A stretch of 64,000 nucleotides of DNA from Aureibacter tunicatorum (GCF_036492635.1 NZ_AP025305.1:4296000-4359999), one strand, 5' to 3'; numbered from the stretch's first letter, positions 38,724-47,595 are shown. Notes: generated by a model not told the origin, from the sequence alone. Numbers and translations are program-made.

Positions 38724-38960
38724 AATAGATATCTGGTTTATTTCTTAAGGGTGTTAAGTAATGCCGCATGCATAAGCATGCTTAGTAAACTCCGAGTTGC
38801 CCCGCATCTCCATTTCAACCCGGAGTCTGGTGTTATGAAAAGAGTGGGCATTCCTTCGAATGCCCGATAGGTGTCACATGGTATTCATTCGTTAATCTTC
38901 ATTTGCATTGCAACTTTCCATCATCTTCATTCTCAGAAAGTCGCCGACTGCTTTGCTTTA
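38724..38960. other. structured spacer inside the DUF2589 cassette
   Basis: A 237-base gap with several short perfect inverted repeats: GCATGC repeats near 38765-38780, ACTCCG/CGGAGT around 38798-38826, and GGGCATTC/GAATGCCC near 38848-38865. The last is followed on the minus strand by a short pyrimidine-rich run. These could be attenuator or processing hairpins. No reading frame of note is present. Confidence 0.45.
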
Positions 38961-39701
38961 TCAAGCGGCGCTATCGCTATTGTTTTTGGAGGATACATTT
39001 TTCAATGAAAGCACCAATTTTGCTTTCTGAATCGAGCTGTCCGGAAGCTCTTGCAACTTGTTCTCATCAAGAGTAATGCTCATTCCTTTGTAAATAATCG
39101 TATTTACATTCAATTTAAAAGCATTGGCTCTGTCTCCCATATTCAGGTAAATACTCCCAAAACCTGTACTTTCGTACACAGGCTTGATTTTGTCATCATC
39201 AAGCAATACTTCCGTGACAGACTCTTCCAGCAAAGTGTAAGTGCCAATGTCTTGCAATAAGCTTACTGGTATCGACGTCGGATCCAAGTTCAACTTCAAT
39301 GCATTGACGAACTTAGTCTCAAACAAGCCCAATATCGGCTGCACAAATCTTCCATCCTTAAGTCTTGCGATGATCTCGTCCTTTTCGACCTCAGAACCGA
39401 TAGAAGAATTGTTTCTGACATGCGTTTCGATATGGGTGAAAATATTGTCGATATGCGCTTCAGCTTCATCCTCAATAGCATGATATATTCGCACATAATC
39501 CACAGCTTTGATCTGCGGCGCGTCATAGCCCTCTTGGTAAGCGTAACAGAAGTCTAAAGTGACTTCCTTCACTTCCGCCACAGGTATGGGAAACAAGCGA
39601 TCCTTGATACTAGCATGCTTGTCTGCCGAAAATTTATAGGATTCGTACTGGGCCAGCGCTAATCCTTCCAAAATATTGGATACTACGTTTTCGATTGTCA
39701 T
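38961..39701 (-). CDS. uncharacterised protein of the DUF2589 cassette
   Basis: About 246 residues from the ATG at 39701 (MTIENVVSNILEGLALAQYE); the frame extends to 39746, but that addition carries no homology signal. The first part contains LFPIPVAEVKEVTLDFCYAY, a strand pattern similar in style to the proline-containing strands of the DUF2589 proteins. A helical middle and a short beta end follow (IIYKGMSITLDE, AKLVLSLKNVSS). I do not recognise a named family. It lies between the two DUF2589 genes and probably works with them. Confidence 0.65.
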   Translation of the reverse strand: MTIENVVSNILEGLALAQYESYKFSADKHASIKDRLFPIPVAEVKEVTLDFCYAYQEGYDAPQIKAVDYVRIYHAIEDEAEAHIDNIFTHIETHVRNNSSIGSEVEKDEIIARLKDGRFVQPILGLFETKFVNALKLNLDPTSIPVSLLQDIGTYTLLEESVTEVLLDDDKIKPVYESTGFGSIYLNMGDRANAFKLNVNTIIYKGMSITLDENKLQELPDSSIQKAKLVLSLKNVSSKNNSDSAA

Positions 39702-39838
39702 AATTTTAATATTGAAAGTCTGAAATAGAATAAAACGGACAGGCATCAGCTATTAAGATGCTTGCATTCCCGATAGAGCAATTAAATATCAGGGACAAAC
39801 GCCCTCCTCACATAAGGAAGACGTTTATTTTAAGAGGT

Positions 39839-40792
39839 TTATTCACCTCCACCACCTCCATTAGCTTCTGGAGCGACGCCGTTTAAGTATATTTTACCAC
39901 TTTCTTTCAAGTCACCCATTGATAACTCAAAAGGAACTTCTATACTAATATCACCACTAGCTGTATAGCTACCAGAAATATCAAACTCAACGCGACCTTT
40001 GCTATCCGTTTCCAAAGGATCTGTTGGAGCTGGAAGAGTTACTTTTGCATCTCCAGCATCAGTCAATCCAGTATAAGTCAAAGTCACACCCTCGCCAGCA
40101 GCGTACAACCCAGTTCCATTCATTGCTTGCACTTTTAGCTTACCACTAAAGTTACCTCCTGCAAACTCAGAGATCACCAAGTCTTCGAATATGAAGTCTC
40201 CATCCTTAGACACTCCAGTGATACTTTGCTGCAATATGTTCAAGACAGCCGACATACCTGAAGGCATATCCGATTGGCTTGCGTGCACATTGACATCCAT
40301 AGTGTATTCCACCGAATACTTGGACTCTGAAGAAGCTTTTGAGTCTTTCTTGCTTGAGTAGTTGGCTCCGAAGCTTGACTTGATACTGAAAGGTCCCCAT
40401 CCCGCTTTCATCGTTCCTTTTACCGAACCAGAACTAGCAACGCTAGAAGAAGAAGAGCTCACAGAAGATGAAGAAGCGGAAATATTCGCCTTGAAATTAA
40501 TGTTGATCTCATCCACAGCGATATAAGGAATTGGCACAATTGTCAAGATCGGTACGATAAGCTTGGTCATCTTACCATCTTTGTTATACATGAATGTAAC
40601 ATTGACAGCTTCTTTCTGTCCAGTGTCCTTGTTTTCATTCAAACCAACATGCTCAATAAACTCCCAGCTAGTCTTTGCCGCTTGTGCCTGAGCGCTAATA
40701 GCCGCATCCAAAGGTCCACCTATCAAACTCGAGAAAGGAATCGCCTGCAATGCATTCGTTGCCACCGTAGATGGCGTAGTGTCAATTGCCAT
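39839..40792 (-). CDS. DUF2589-family protein, first copy
   Basis: A 317-residue protein with the DUF2589 pattern: LQAIPFSSLIGGPLDAAISAQAQAAKTS, KEAVNVTFMYNKDGKMTKLI, VPILTIVPIPYIAVDEININF and VEYTMDVNVHASQSDMPSGM. A Ser-rich block (about 105-130) sits between the conserved halves. The C-terminal third is a beta-sandwich (DPLETDSKGRVEFDISGSYT) and ends in a Gly-rich tail. It is the first gene of the leftward cassette, and its upstream region carries a perfect palindrome and a direct repeat. The function of the family is unknown. Confidence 0.82.
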   Translation of the reverse strand: MAIDTTPSTVATNALQAIPFSSLIGGPLDAAISAQAQAAKTSWEFIEHVGLNENKDTGQKEAVNVTFMYNKDGKMTKLIVPILTIVPIPYIAVDEININFKANISASSSSVSSSSSSVASSGSVKGTMKAGWGPFSIKSSFGANYSSKKDSKASSESKYSVEYTMDVNVHASQSDMPSGMSAVLNILQQSITGVSKDGDFIFEDLVISEFAGGNFSGKLKVQAMNGTGLYAAGEGVTLTYTGLTDAGDAKVTLPAPTDPLETDSKGRVEFDISGSYTASGDISIEVPFELSMGDLKESGKIYLNGVAPEANGGGGGE

Positions 40793-40831
40793 AATGTTAA
40801 AATTTAATTAGTTAGAAATATGAAATTTACT

Positions 40832-40895
40832 TGACCGGTCATCCATCCTAACAGGTATCAACACTTCGCAAAACGTTGTCTTCCGAAACGTTGTC
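40832..40895. promoter_or_regulatory. palindrome and direct repeats upstream of the DUF2589 cassette
   Basis: TGACCGGTCA (40832-40841) is a perfect 10-bp palindrome 40 bases before the first DUF2589 start codon. AAACGTTGTC occurs twice, at 40871-40880 and 40886-40895, with 15-base periodicity. Both fit protein-binding sites in the 491-base gap between the cassette and the divergent LuxR-type regulator. The rest of the gap is AT-rich with no gene visible. Confidence 0.45.
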
Positions 40896-41283
40896 CTCAA
40901 AGGATATGACAAAGTAAAAGAATCGACTCCTTTCGCACTAGAGTGCAAATACGCTAAAGCCAGTTTCCAACAAATTAAGGTATTAACACCCCATTTTCAC
41001 TTCAGGTAATTTTACGCTACAGTATAAATTCCCCTCATACTAACTTGTGAACGGTTACAATTAGTTTTTCAACACTACCTATTCAATCATGAAACACTCC
41101 TATTATTCTTTAAAATTATTTACTTATTCAAGAAAAACGGTTTATTGCATATTTGTTCGATTTTTCGATTTGCAAAAGTATCTATATCGGCCCAGCAATA
41201 GTCACTTATGAACTGTGGCAATCATATAGTCAACTTCTTTTATACATATTCTCACTAACTATTTCATCATAATTATTTCAACA

Positions 41284-41991
41284 ATGACTACTACGAACAA
41301 CAAACAAAACACTAACATTTTTATTATCAGCGACAAAAATCTTGTTGCGGAAGGACTTAAACTTTGCTTGGGTAAAATCTCTTTCATTTCGAATATTTAT
41401 ATTCAAAATAATTTCGAAAAAATTAGATCCATGCTGCAAAGCCATCAACAAGAAGACAATCAATGGATTTTTATCATAGAACTTGACAGCGATTGCAACT
41501 ACAGCCAGTACTTAGATACTATAGGATCACTATTTCCATATATCGATTGCAAATACATAGCTTTATATCCATCGTATGAACTTGAAAACAATAGCCATTG
41601 GCTTGAGAAAGGCTTCAACGCCTACCTTCCCATCAATATTTGCTGCCATGAATTCAGAACAGCTATAGAAGCTATTCATTTGCAAGGTTACTATATCAAT
41701 AAAAATCATATCGCTGACATTCGTATCAAACCAGAAGGCGACAAAAAAGACTCTATCCAAGACCTGCTTACGCCAAGGCAAATTGAAATCATTGAGCTAA
41801 TCGTTTGCCAGCAAATGAGCAATGAAGAAATCGCCGAAAAGCTTTTCATCAGCAAAAGAACGGTGGAAGGACATCGTATTCGAATATTGAATGCTTTAAA
41901 ATTAAAAAACACATTAGGACTCGTCGTCATGGCTATGATGAACAATTGGTTTAGCCACGAAACGATCAAAATCAAAACACAAGATATTTAA
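41284..41991 (+). CDS. LuxR/NarL-type response-regulator-like protein
   Basis: A 235-residue protein. The C-terminal third is a clear LuxR-type helix-turn-helix (LTPRQIEIIELIVCQQMSNEEIAEKLFISKRTVEGHRIRIL). The N-terminal part resembles a receiver domain (IFIISDKNLVAEGLKLCL, then WIFIIELDSDCNYS where the phosphorylation site would be), but the usual acidic pair and Asp context are blurred. It may respond to something other than phosphorylation. No histidine kinase is adjacent. It faces away from the DUF2589 cassette and is the obvious candidate to regulate it. Confidence 0.8.
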   Translation: MTTTNNKQNTNIFIISDKNLVAEGLKLCLGKISFISNIYIQNNFEKIRSMLQSHQQEDNQWIFIIELDSDCNYSQYLDTIGSLFPYIDCKYIALYPSYELENNSHWLEKGFNAYLPINICCHEFRTAIEAIHLQGYYINKNHIADIRIKPEGDKKDSIQDLLTPRQIEIIELIVCQQMSNEEIAEKLFISKRTVEGHRIRILNALKLKNTLGLVVMAMMNNWFSHETIKIKTQDI

Positions 41992-42080
41992 GTCCAAAGC
42001 AGGGATAAATCTAATAAAAATTAGCTCAGAGTCCCTGCGGACTCATACTTTTATTTATTTGATAAATTAAAAAGCATAAC

Positions 42081-42435
42081 TTATCCACTTTTCCACATCT
42101 AAATGTGCATAATTATAATTGATAATTTTCTTAAAAAGAGTAAATAAGGATTATATATACTATTTATCCACATATTGTTGATAAAGTATTCAACATCCTA
42201 AAGAATTTTTAAAACCTGATGGCCTAAATTGAAAATAATCAGCTTTAATACATTATCAAACTGCCATTATTCAGAAATAATTCACAATACAATACTGCTA
42301 GATTCAAATAATGAGGATAATTGTTCATAATAGAGCTATTTATCCACAATATTTGTGAATAAATAGCTTAATATTTAATATTCAGCAAGATAAATAATAA
42401 GTTATCTACAACACTTATCCACATGGTGTGGATAT
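42081..42435. other. oriC: candidate chromosomal replication origin (DnaA-box cluster)
   Basis: The gap between convergent genes holds eight DnaA-box-like nonamers. Plus strand: TTATCCACT at 42081, TTATCCACA at 42164, 42340 and 42415, and TTATCTACA at 42402. Minus strand: TTATCAACA (42176-42184), TTATTCACA (42354-42362) and ATATCCACA (42427-42435). Three are perfect matches. The boxes at 42340 and 42354 form a longer inverted repeat (42335-42367, AGCTATTTAT... with its complement). The stretch between box groups is very AT-rich and could unwind. In Bacteroidota the origin need not lie beside dnaA. Confidence 0.75.
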
Positions 42436-42441
42436 GATGAA

Positions 42442-43149
42442 TTAAATTTCCACAAACATCAAGACAAGCTCCAACAACAATGGAGTCACCACTGCTGTAA
42501 TCACACCACAAATTCCCAATGCTAGTCCTCCATAAGCGCTATGTTCTTTGCCTAGCTCCGATACAGCAGCCGTTCCTAATCCGTGAGAAGCCGCTCCCAT
42601 AGCCAAGCCCATTGCTTTTGAATGCTTCACTTTTGTCAATTTCAAAAAGCCAATGCCAAAAATCGACCCTGTAAGCCCCGCCAACATGACAAACACCGCA
42701 GTCATCGATGGCACTCCTCCGATATTTTCCGCGATGCCCATCGCTATAGGCGTAGTCACTGCTTTGGGGAGCATTGATAAGATCACCTCCGAAGAAGCTC
42801 CAAACAACTTCCCAATAATCATGACAGCAATCACACCGCTTATACTGCCAGCGAATGTGGATACAAGTATCGCTTTCGCTTCTTTTTTTATCGTAGGTAG
42901 TTGCAAATAAAGCGGCACTCCGAGAGCTACTACGGCAGGCCCTAAGAAGAAGCTTATGATGTTTCCTCCTTGGCTATATTCTTCATATGATATACCCCGC
43001 GCATGCAAAAAAGCAATGATCACAGCGATGCTCACCAAGATAGGGTTAAGAAAAAAATATCCAAACCTCTTATGCAGCAATCTCGCTAAATGATACACGC
43101 AAAAGGTAAAAGCTATAGAAAATTCCGGACTTTTGAAAATGTCTTCCAT
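42442..43149 (-). CDS. lrgB: LrgB/CidB-family membrane protein
   Basis: A 235-residue protein with about seven hydrophobic segments and the family signatures FFLGPAVVALGVPLYLQLP, MLPKAVTTPIAMGIAENIGG and GAASHGLGTAAVSELG. With LrgA it was first described as a holin/antiholin-like pair. In Bacillus and Streptococcus homologues the pair transports pyruvate. It starts 3 bases after lrgA. A D-lactate dehydrogenase gene upstream makes a role in pyruvate or lactate handling plausible. Its stop codon lies directly beside the DnaA-box cluster. Confidence 0.93.
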   Translation of the reverse strand: MEDIFKSPEFSIAFTFCVYHLARLLHKRFGYFFLNPILVSIAVIIAFLHARGISYEEYSQGGNIISFFLGPAVVALGVPLYLQLPTIKKEAKAILVSTFAGSISGVIAVMIIGKLFGASSEVILSMLPKAVTTPIAMGIAENIGGVPSMTAVFVMLAGLTGSIFGIGFLKLTKVKHSKAMGLAMGAASHGLGTAAVSELGKEHSAYGGLALGICGVITAVVTPLLLELVLMFVEI

Positions 43150-43152
43150 AAA

Positions 43153-43494
43153 CTAAGATTCATCGCTTTTCAGCCATTTATAAGAATACGCAACCACAAA
43201 CATGATCATGAAGGTGCTCAATACACATGACAGCAATATCGCCATCCATTCATTTTTAATCACATCCAGATATAGCATCAACCCCACTCCCGGCGGAATG
43301 AAAAAAAATGCCATTTCCTTATTCAATAAGTCAGAAGCAGGCTTCACTGATTCTACATCAATCCATTTGAAATGAAGCGACAAAGTCATCAGCAGCATGC
43401 CGATAATACTTCCTGGGACTGGTATTCCCAGCAAAGCACTTAAAGCATTACCTGCGAACAGCAATGAAAATATAATCGTCAAACTCTTAATCAT
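43153..43494 (-). CDS. lrgA: LrgA/CidA-family membrane protein
   Basis: A 113-residue protein with four hydrophobic segments and the family core GIPVPGSIIGMLLMTLSLHF, LLNKEMAFFFIPPGVGLMLY. It partners LrgB, whose start lies 3 bases downstream. It lies 23 bases after the dehydrogenase gene on the same strand, so the three genes are likely one operon. Confidence 0.93.
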   Translation of the reverse strand: MIKSLTIIFSLLFAGNALSALLGIPVPGSIIGMLLMTLSLHFKWIDVESVKPASDLLNKEMAFFFIPPGVGLMLYLDVIKNEWMAILLSCVLSTFMIMFVVAYSYKWLKSDES

Positions 43495-43517
43495 CCCCTC
43501 TACCCTATTTGATATTC

Positions 43518-44507
43518 CTAGAATGTAACTTGATTCGTCAATGGCAAATGATTCGCAAATTCATTCACATTATTCAAAGTTGTTTTAGAAATCTGAGTCA
43601 AAGCCTCATCCGTGAAGAATGCTTGGTGAGCTGTAATCAACACATTTGGAAAAGCTAATAATCTCGCTATTTGGTCATCTTCGATAATTTTCTCTGACAA
43701 ATTTCTAAAGAACAATTTGTCTTCCATCTCATACACATCCATTCCCAAATAACCAAGGTGTCTGGATTTCAAAGCTTTAATCACATGCTTCGTATTCACC
43801 AAAGCCCCACGGCTTGTATTAATCAACATTGATCCCGGCTTCATCAATTTCAAAGTCTCCTTGTTGATCAAATGATAAGTCGACGGCAACAAAGGACAAT
43901 GCAAAGAAACGATATCGCATTGAGGCAAAAGATCTTCCAAAGATGCGTACTCAACGCCCATAGCTGTTAGCTCCTCATTTTCTTTCACGTCAAAAGCAAT
44001 AACTCTACAGCCAAAAGACTTGACAACCTTGGCAAACACTGAACCGATAATACCGGTACCGATTACCCCAACCGTCTTATTATATAAATCAAAGCCTTCC
44101 AACCTCTCCAAAGAGAAGTTCATGTCTCGAACTCTATTATAAGCTTTATGAGTTTTTCTATTCAAAGTAAGTATCAGTGCCAAAGCATGCTCTGCAACCG
44201 CATGCGGTGAATATGCTGGAACTCTCAACACAGGCATTTTCAATTCCATTGCCTTTTCAAGATCTACATTATTAAAGCCCGCGCATCTCAAAGCTATCAT
44301 CTGAACGCCATCTTCTTTCAATATCTCCAGAACTTCGGCTGTAATTTGATCATTAACAAATACGCAAACAGCGTCATGTCCTTTAGCAAAATGAGCGGTT
44401 TCTTCTGTTAACCTGACTTTATAAAAAGTTAGCTTGAAACCAAATGTGTTATAGCGTTCAAGGTAATCCTTGTCATACGCTTTGGTACTGAAAACAGCAA
44501 TCTTCAT
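43518..44507 (-). CDS. ldhA: D-lactate dehydrogenase (D-2-hydroxyacid dehydrogenase family)
   Basis: A 329-residue NAD-dependent enzyme reducing pyruvate to D-lactate. The Rossmann motif is GVIGTGIIGSVFAKVV, the substrate-binding Arg lies in NTSRGALVNT, the catalytic Glu in the GMDVYE region, and the catalytic His in ITAHQAFFTDEAL. The variant HQAFFT is typical of fermentative LdhA rather than of phosphoglycerate dehydrogenase. The N-terminal YNTFGFKLTFYKVRLTEETA also fits LdhA. It is the first gene of a probable ldhA-lrgA-lrgB operon. Confidence 0.9.
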   Translation of the reverse strand: MKIAVFSTKAYDKDYLERYNTFGFKLTFYKVRLTEETAHFAKGHDAVCVFVNDQITAEVLEILKEDGVQMIALRCAGFNNVDLEKAMELKMPVLRVPAYSPHAVAEHALALILTLNRKTHKAYNRVRDMNFSLERLEGFDLYNKTVGVIGTGIIGSVFAKVVKSFGCRVIAFDVKENEELTAMGVEYASLEDLLPQCDIVSLHCPLLPSTYHLINKETLKLMKPGSMLINTSRGALVNTKHVIKALKSRHLGYLGMDVYEMEDKLFFRNLSEKIIEDDQIARLLAFPNVLITAHQAFFTDEALTQISKTTLNNVNEFANHLPLTNQVTF

Positions 44508-44738
44508 ATATGAAAGTTCTTTATGTGATACTATCTTGTGAATTGACTCACAAAATTAACCAATAAACGAAGCAAAAAGCCTGAGCTATATCCTCTTTTT
44601 GAAAAATTTTGGAATAATCTATGTCCAAACAATATGCGAAAAGAAAAATCATCAAGCTGATATATGAAAGAAAACGTTAAACTGGGATGGTAATTAAAAA
44701 AACTCTATATTTATCAAGTCTAAATAGAAATTAATGAA

Positions 44739-45554
44739 ATGAAACATATAAGCATACTTGGTTGCGGATGGCTTGGACTTCCCTTCGCAGAAAGATTAAC
44801 TCAAAAAGGATACAAAGTCAAAGGTTCCACTACAAGCGAAGAAAAACTGCCAATCATTGAGCAAAAAGGCATTCAACCTTTTTTAATCAATCTTAAAAAT
44901 GAGTTATCGCAACCGTTAATGAACGATTTTTTGTCCAGCGATATCTTATTGATAAACATTCCTCCGTCAAGATCTCAAGAAGGTGGGAAAAGCTACATGG
45001 ACCAATTAAAGTCGCTAATACCGCATTTGAAGCAATCAAGCATTTCAAAAATCATCTTTATAAGCACTACAGCAGCTTATGCCAGTGAAGGAAAAGTAGT
45101 AACTGAGAAAGACGAACAAAGAATCACATCTCCTTTCTCCGACATTATCTGGCTAGACGCAGAGGAAATCTTCACACTTGAAGACAAATTTGATACGACA
45201 GTCGTAAGATTCTCAGGTTTGATTGGAGGCAGTTACCAACCAGGAAAGTATTTTTCCGGCAAAGAAATGAAAGGCGCTGACGAACCAGTGAATATGATTC
45301 ACCTGACCGATTGCCTTAACATCATCGAAGGAATTATTGAGCGAAACCTATGGAATGAAACTTATAACGCTTCTTCAGACGAACATCCTTCAAGAAGGGA
45401 GTTTTACACCAAAGCCTGTGAAACAGCTGGCACTCCAGCTCCAATATTCATCGAAGGACATTTGCCTTACAGAATCGTGAATTCAGACAAAATCAAAAAA
45501 GCTTTGGATTATCATTTCGTATACCCTAATCCGATGGATGGCCTAGGCATATAA
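44739..45554 (+). CDS. NAD-dependent epimerase/dehydratase-like SDR protein
   Basis: A 271-residue extended short-chain dehydrogenase with an N-terminal nucleotide-binding motif (ISILGCGWLGLPFAERL), much like the YeeZ group. A strand FISTTAAYASEGKVVTE carries the Ser/Thr region, followed by WLDAEEIF, VVRFSGLIGGSYQPGKY and MIHLTDCLNIIEGIIE. The catalytic Tyr/Lys pair is not obvious, as in other YeeZ-like proteins. The substrate is unknown, perhaps a nucleotide sugar. It is a single gene ending at a hairpin. Confidence 0.8.
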   Translation: MKHISILGCGWLGLPFAERLTQKGYKVKGSTTSEEKLPIIEQKGIQPFLINLKNELSQPLMNDFLSSDILLINIPPSRSQEGGKSYMDQLKSLIPHLKQSSISKIIFISTTAAYASEGKVVTEKDEQRITSPFSDIIWLDAEEIFTLEDKFDTTVVRFSGLIGGSYQPGKYFSGKEMKGADEPVNMIHLTDCLNIIEGIIERNLWNETYNASSDEHPSRREFYTKACETAGTPAPIFIEGHLPYRIVNSDKIKKALDYHFVYPNPMDGLGI

Positions 45555-45598
45555 TAAAAATATTCTATTCTCTCTTCTTACTTAACTATAACTATCAA

Positions 45599-45630
45599 GA
45601 GCGTGAAGCTAATTATTTAGCTTCGCGTTC
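45599..45630. terminator. bidirectional terminator
   Basis: A 13-bp stem with two G-T pairs (45599-45611 with 45618-45630) around the loop ATTATT lies between two convergent genes and is followed by a T-rich run on the plus strand. Confidence 0.8.
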
Positions 45631-45659
45631 ATTTCATTTTTTAAAAATATCAAAATAGC

Positions 45660-46334
45660 TCATGAAGAAGAAAAATTAACAGTAGCTTCAGTATTATCAC
45701 TCAAATAAAGCGATCCTTTCACCGCTTTAATATGCAGTATTTTTCCATACTCTTCAGAAAAACCCAGCTCTTCTGGATCTTTCCACATACCTTGTCCTAA
45801 TACAGCTACTTTTTCCTCAAGTCCCAATATCGCTTCGGTGTATTTCAAGGATTTATTCATTCTAAAAAGATTCTCGCTCTTAAAATCATGCTTTTTCAAG
45901 TAACTCTTAAGCTCCGAAGTAGCATCATTTAAAAAACCAGAATACAATTCCACATCTTCAACAATATCCGCTTTTAAATTCCGATCATCCACAAATATGT
46001 ATTGACCATTTTCCTTAAGCAAATACTTTGACGCTTTATCTTCGTCTATTCTCAAATGCCAAGATCTTCTATTTCCTCCTCCTTTTTCCTCATGTACTTG
46101 TACTCGATAGTACGCACACTCCCTTTTCGACAAAGGCGCTATCATTGGCTCCCCTACCATTATTACCTCACCGACCACTTTACCAATATCTCCATCAGAA
46201 AAATTTGACAATTTTACCTGCTCTTGATTTGCCAGTTTCGTCACAACCTGAGCTTTGTTATAAAAAATAAAAGCTGTAATCGGCAAACCAACAATTAAAA
46301 TCATAATCATTAAATAGAAAAAATATACAGGCAT
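45660..46334 (-). CDS. GIDE-like membrane protein (DUF3137/GIDE-domain type)
   Basis: A 224-residue protein with one N-terminal membrane segment (about 5-24). A GIDE-type domain follows, with the characteristic strand GKVVGEVIMVGEPMIAPLSK then CAYYRVQVHE, and later QYIFVDDRNLKADIVEDVEL. In eukaryotes the domain belongs to MUL1-type ubiquitin ligases, but the RING finger is absent here. Bacterial forms are proposed membrane-stress or immunity components. The gene lies 4 bases downstream of the 140-residue exported protein, and an alpha/beta hydrolase precedes that, so all three may be cotranscribed. Confidence 0.72.
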   Translation of the reverse strand: MPVYFFYLMIMILIVGLPITAFIFYNKAQVVTKLANQEQVKLSNFSDGDIGKVVGEVIMVGEPMIAPLSKRECAYYRVQVHEEKGGGNRRSWHLRIDEDKASKYLLKENGQYIFVDDRNLKADIVEDVELYSGFLNDATSELKSYLKKHDFKSENLFRMNKSLKYTEAILGLEEKVAVLGQGMWKDPEELGFSEEYGKILHIKAVKGSLYLSDNTEATVNFSSS

Positions 46335-46338
46335 AAAG

Positions 46339-46761
46339 CTATTTTTTTGGATCTAAAAGAATTTCTCGCTCTACAATAAAACAATTCCCTGGCTTAAATA
46401 TTTTTAAGATTCTAAACTCTGAATCATAATCTCCTAAATAATGATTTTTCACATCATTATTTTTAATAATAGAAGTTTCGGGATCATCACCTAAAACCTC
46501 AATCTTATACCCACAATTTTCTTCATCATCATAAAAAGAAATTTTCAATTTCTCAAACGATGAAAATTTTGCCTGAATTTCATGAATTACACTTTTTAGA
46601 AAATTCATGTCTTCCAAATTTTCCCTAGTGATCAAAACAAAAACACGTTGGCTCGTTGAATCAACATTGCAAGACCTAACTTCAATTTGCTCTGCAACTG
46701 ATGAATTTGAAAAATAAATTATGAATAAAAAATCAAGCAAACATATATACAATTTTTCCAT
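46339..46761 (-). CDS. uncharacterised exported protein
   Basis: A 140-residue protein with a hydrophobic N-terminus that may be a signal peptide (LYICLLDFLFIIYFSNSSVAE). A small alpha/beta domain containing FVLITRENLEDMNFLKSVI follows. No family is recognised. It lies between the hydrolase gene (2-base gap) and the GIDE-like gene (4-base gap), so it is part of that operon. Confidence 0.55.
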   Translation of the reverse strand: MEKLYICLLDFLFIIYFSNSSVAEQIEVRSCNVDSTSQRVFVLITRENLEDMNFLKSVIHEIQAKFSSFEKLKISFYDDEENCGYKIEVLGDDPETSIIKNNDVKNHYLGDYDSEFRILKIFKPGNCFIVEREILLDPKK

Positions 46762-46763
46762 AT

Positions 46764-47594
46764 CTAATCCAATTCATCCAATGCTCTAAAAATCAATTCC
46801 CTTACTTCATTCTCATTTTTCCATGGGATGAAATGGCTTCCCTTGTCAATGGTCACCACATCAATAACGCTGTCCGATACCATCGACTGTGCAAAATCGA
46901 TTGTCTCATAGGGAACCAACCAATCTTTAGTACCATGAAGCCAATACACCTTGCCTGTGATATTCTTCAAGCTATCTCCAACCATTTTTAGTTCTTCCGC
47001 CAAAGTCCACATCTCTCGATTGCTGCTTCTCCAAGTTTTCCCAATTACCGGAGACAATCCTTTAGCGATATAATTGTAATATTTTTTCTTTTGCAAATCA
47101 GGAGCTAAAGTTGGCGCCAACAATACCGCAGCCTTGACTTTCTCATTATCCAAGGCCATCAAATACGCCGCAACACCTCCACCGTAAGAGTGTCCCATCA
47201 CAACTACAGGAGCCTTGACAAAATCCTCTTCCACTAATTTATTAATCACTTCCGATTGCTCAAGTAGCGTTTGCTTGTCTTGAAATTTTGATTTGCCAAA
47301 GGCTGGTCTGTCGACAGCATACATTTCAAATTTTCTAGCCAATAAAGAATCCTTTAAATAGCTTTCAAAAACCGTAAAATCTCCGGGAGAACCATGAATC
47401 ATCACTAATGAAGCCACAGCGGAATCACTTGGAACACTCACATAATGGAGGCTATCATTCGATGAAATTTTCAAATAAGCGCTCTTCCAATATGAAGCTA
47501 CTCCCACATCTTTTACTTTCTTAGAACAAGACGAAATTGAAAATGACAAAATCAATAAAAAAAGGACAGCATTACGTTTAAAATTAAAACACAT
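46764..47594 (-). CDS. alpha/beta-hydrolase lipoprotein
   Basis: About 276 residues from the Met at 47594; the open frame extends to 47645, but that would overlap the exporter gene. A signal peptide and lipobox (LSFSISSCSKK) precede an alpha/beta-hydrolase fold. The oxyanion turn is MIHGSPGDFTVFES, the nucleophile is Ser in VVMGHSYGGGVAA, the acid is Asp in WLHGTKDWLVPYE, and the final His is in IDKGSHFIPWKNE. The triad is complete. The substrate is unknown. The start lies 1 base after the exporter stop, so the genes are translationally close. Confidence 0.78.
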   Translation of the reverse strand: MCFNFKRNAVLFLLILSFSISSCSKKVKDVGVASYWKSAYLKISSNDSLHYVSVPSDSAVASLVMIHGSPGDFTVFESYLKDSLLARKFEMYAVDRPAFGKSKFQDKQTLLEQSEVINKLVEEDFVKAPVVVMGHSYGGGVAAYLMALDNEKVKAAVLLAPTLAPDLQKKKYYNYIAKGLSPVIGKTWRSSNREMWTLAEELKMVGDSLKNITGKVYWLHGTKDWLVPYETIDFAQSMVSDSVIDVVTIDKGSHFIPWKNENEVRELIFRALDELD

Positions 47595-47595
47595 A

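Noticed and set aside
37065-41991. Reading the DUF2589 cassette as a contractile injection system or prophage
   Set aside because: No sheath, tube, baseplate, tail, capsid, integrase or terminase gene is visible, so only an uncharacterised cassette can be claimed.
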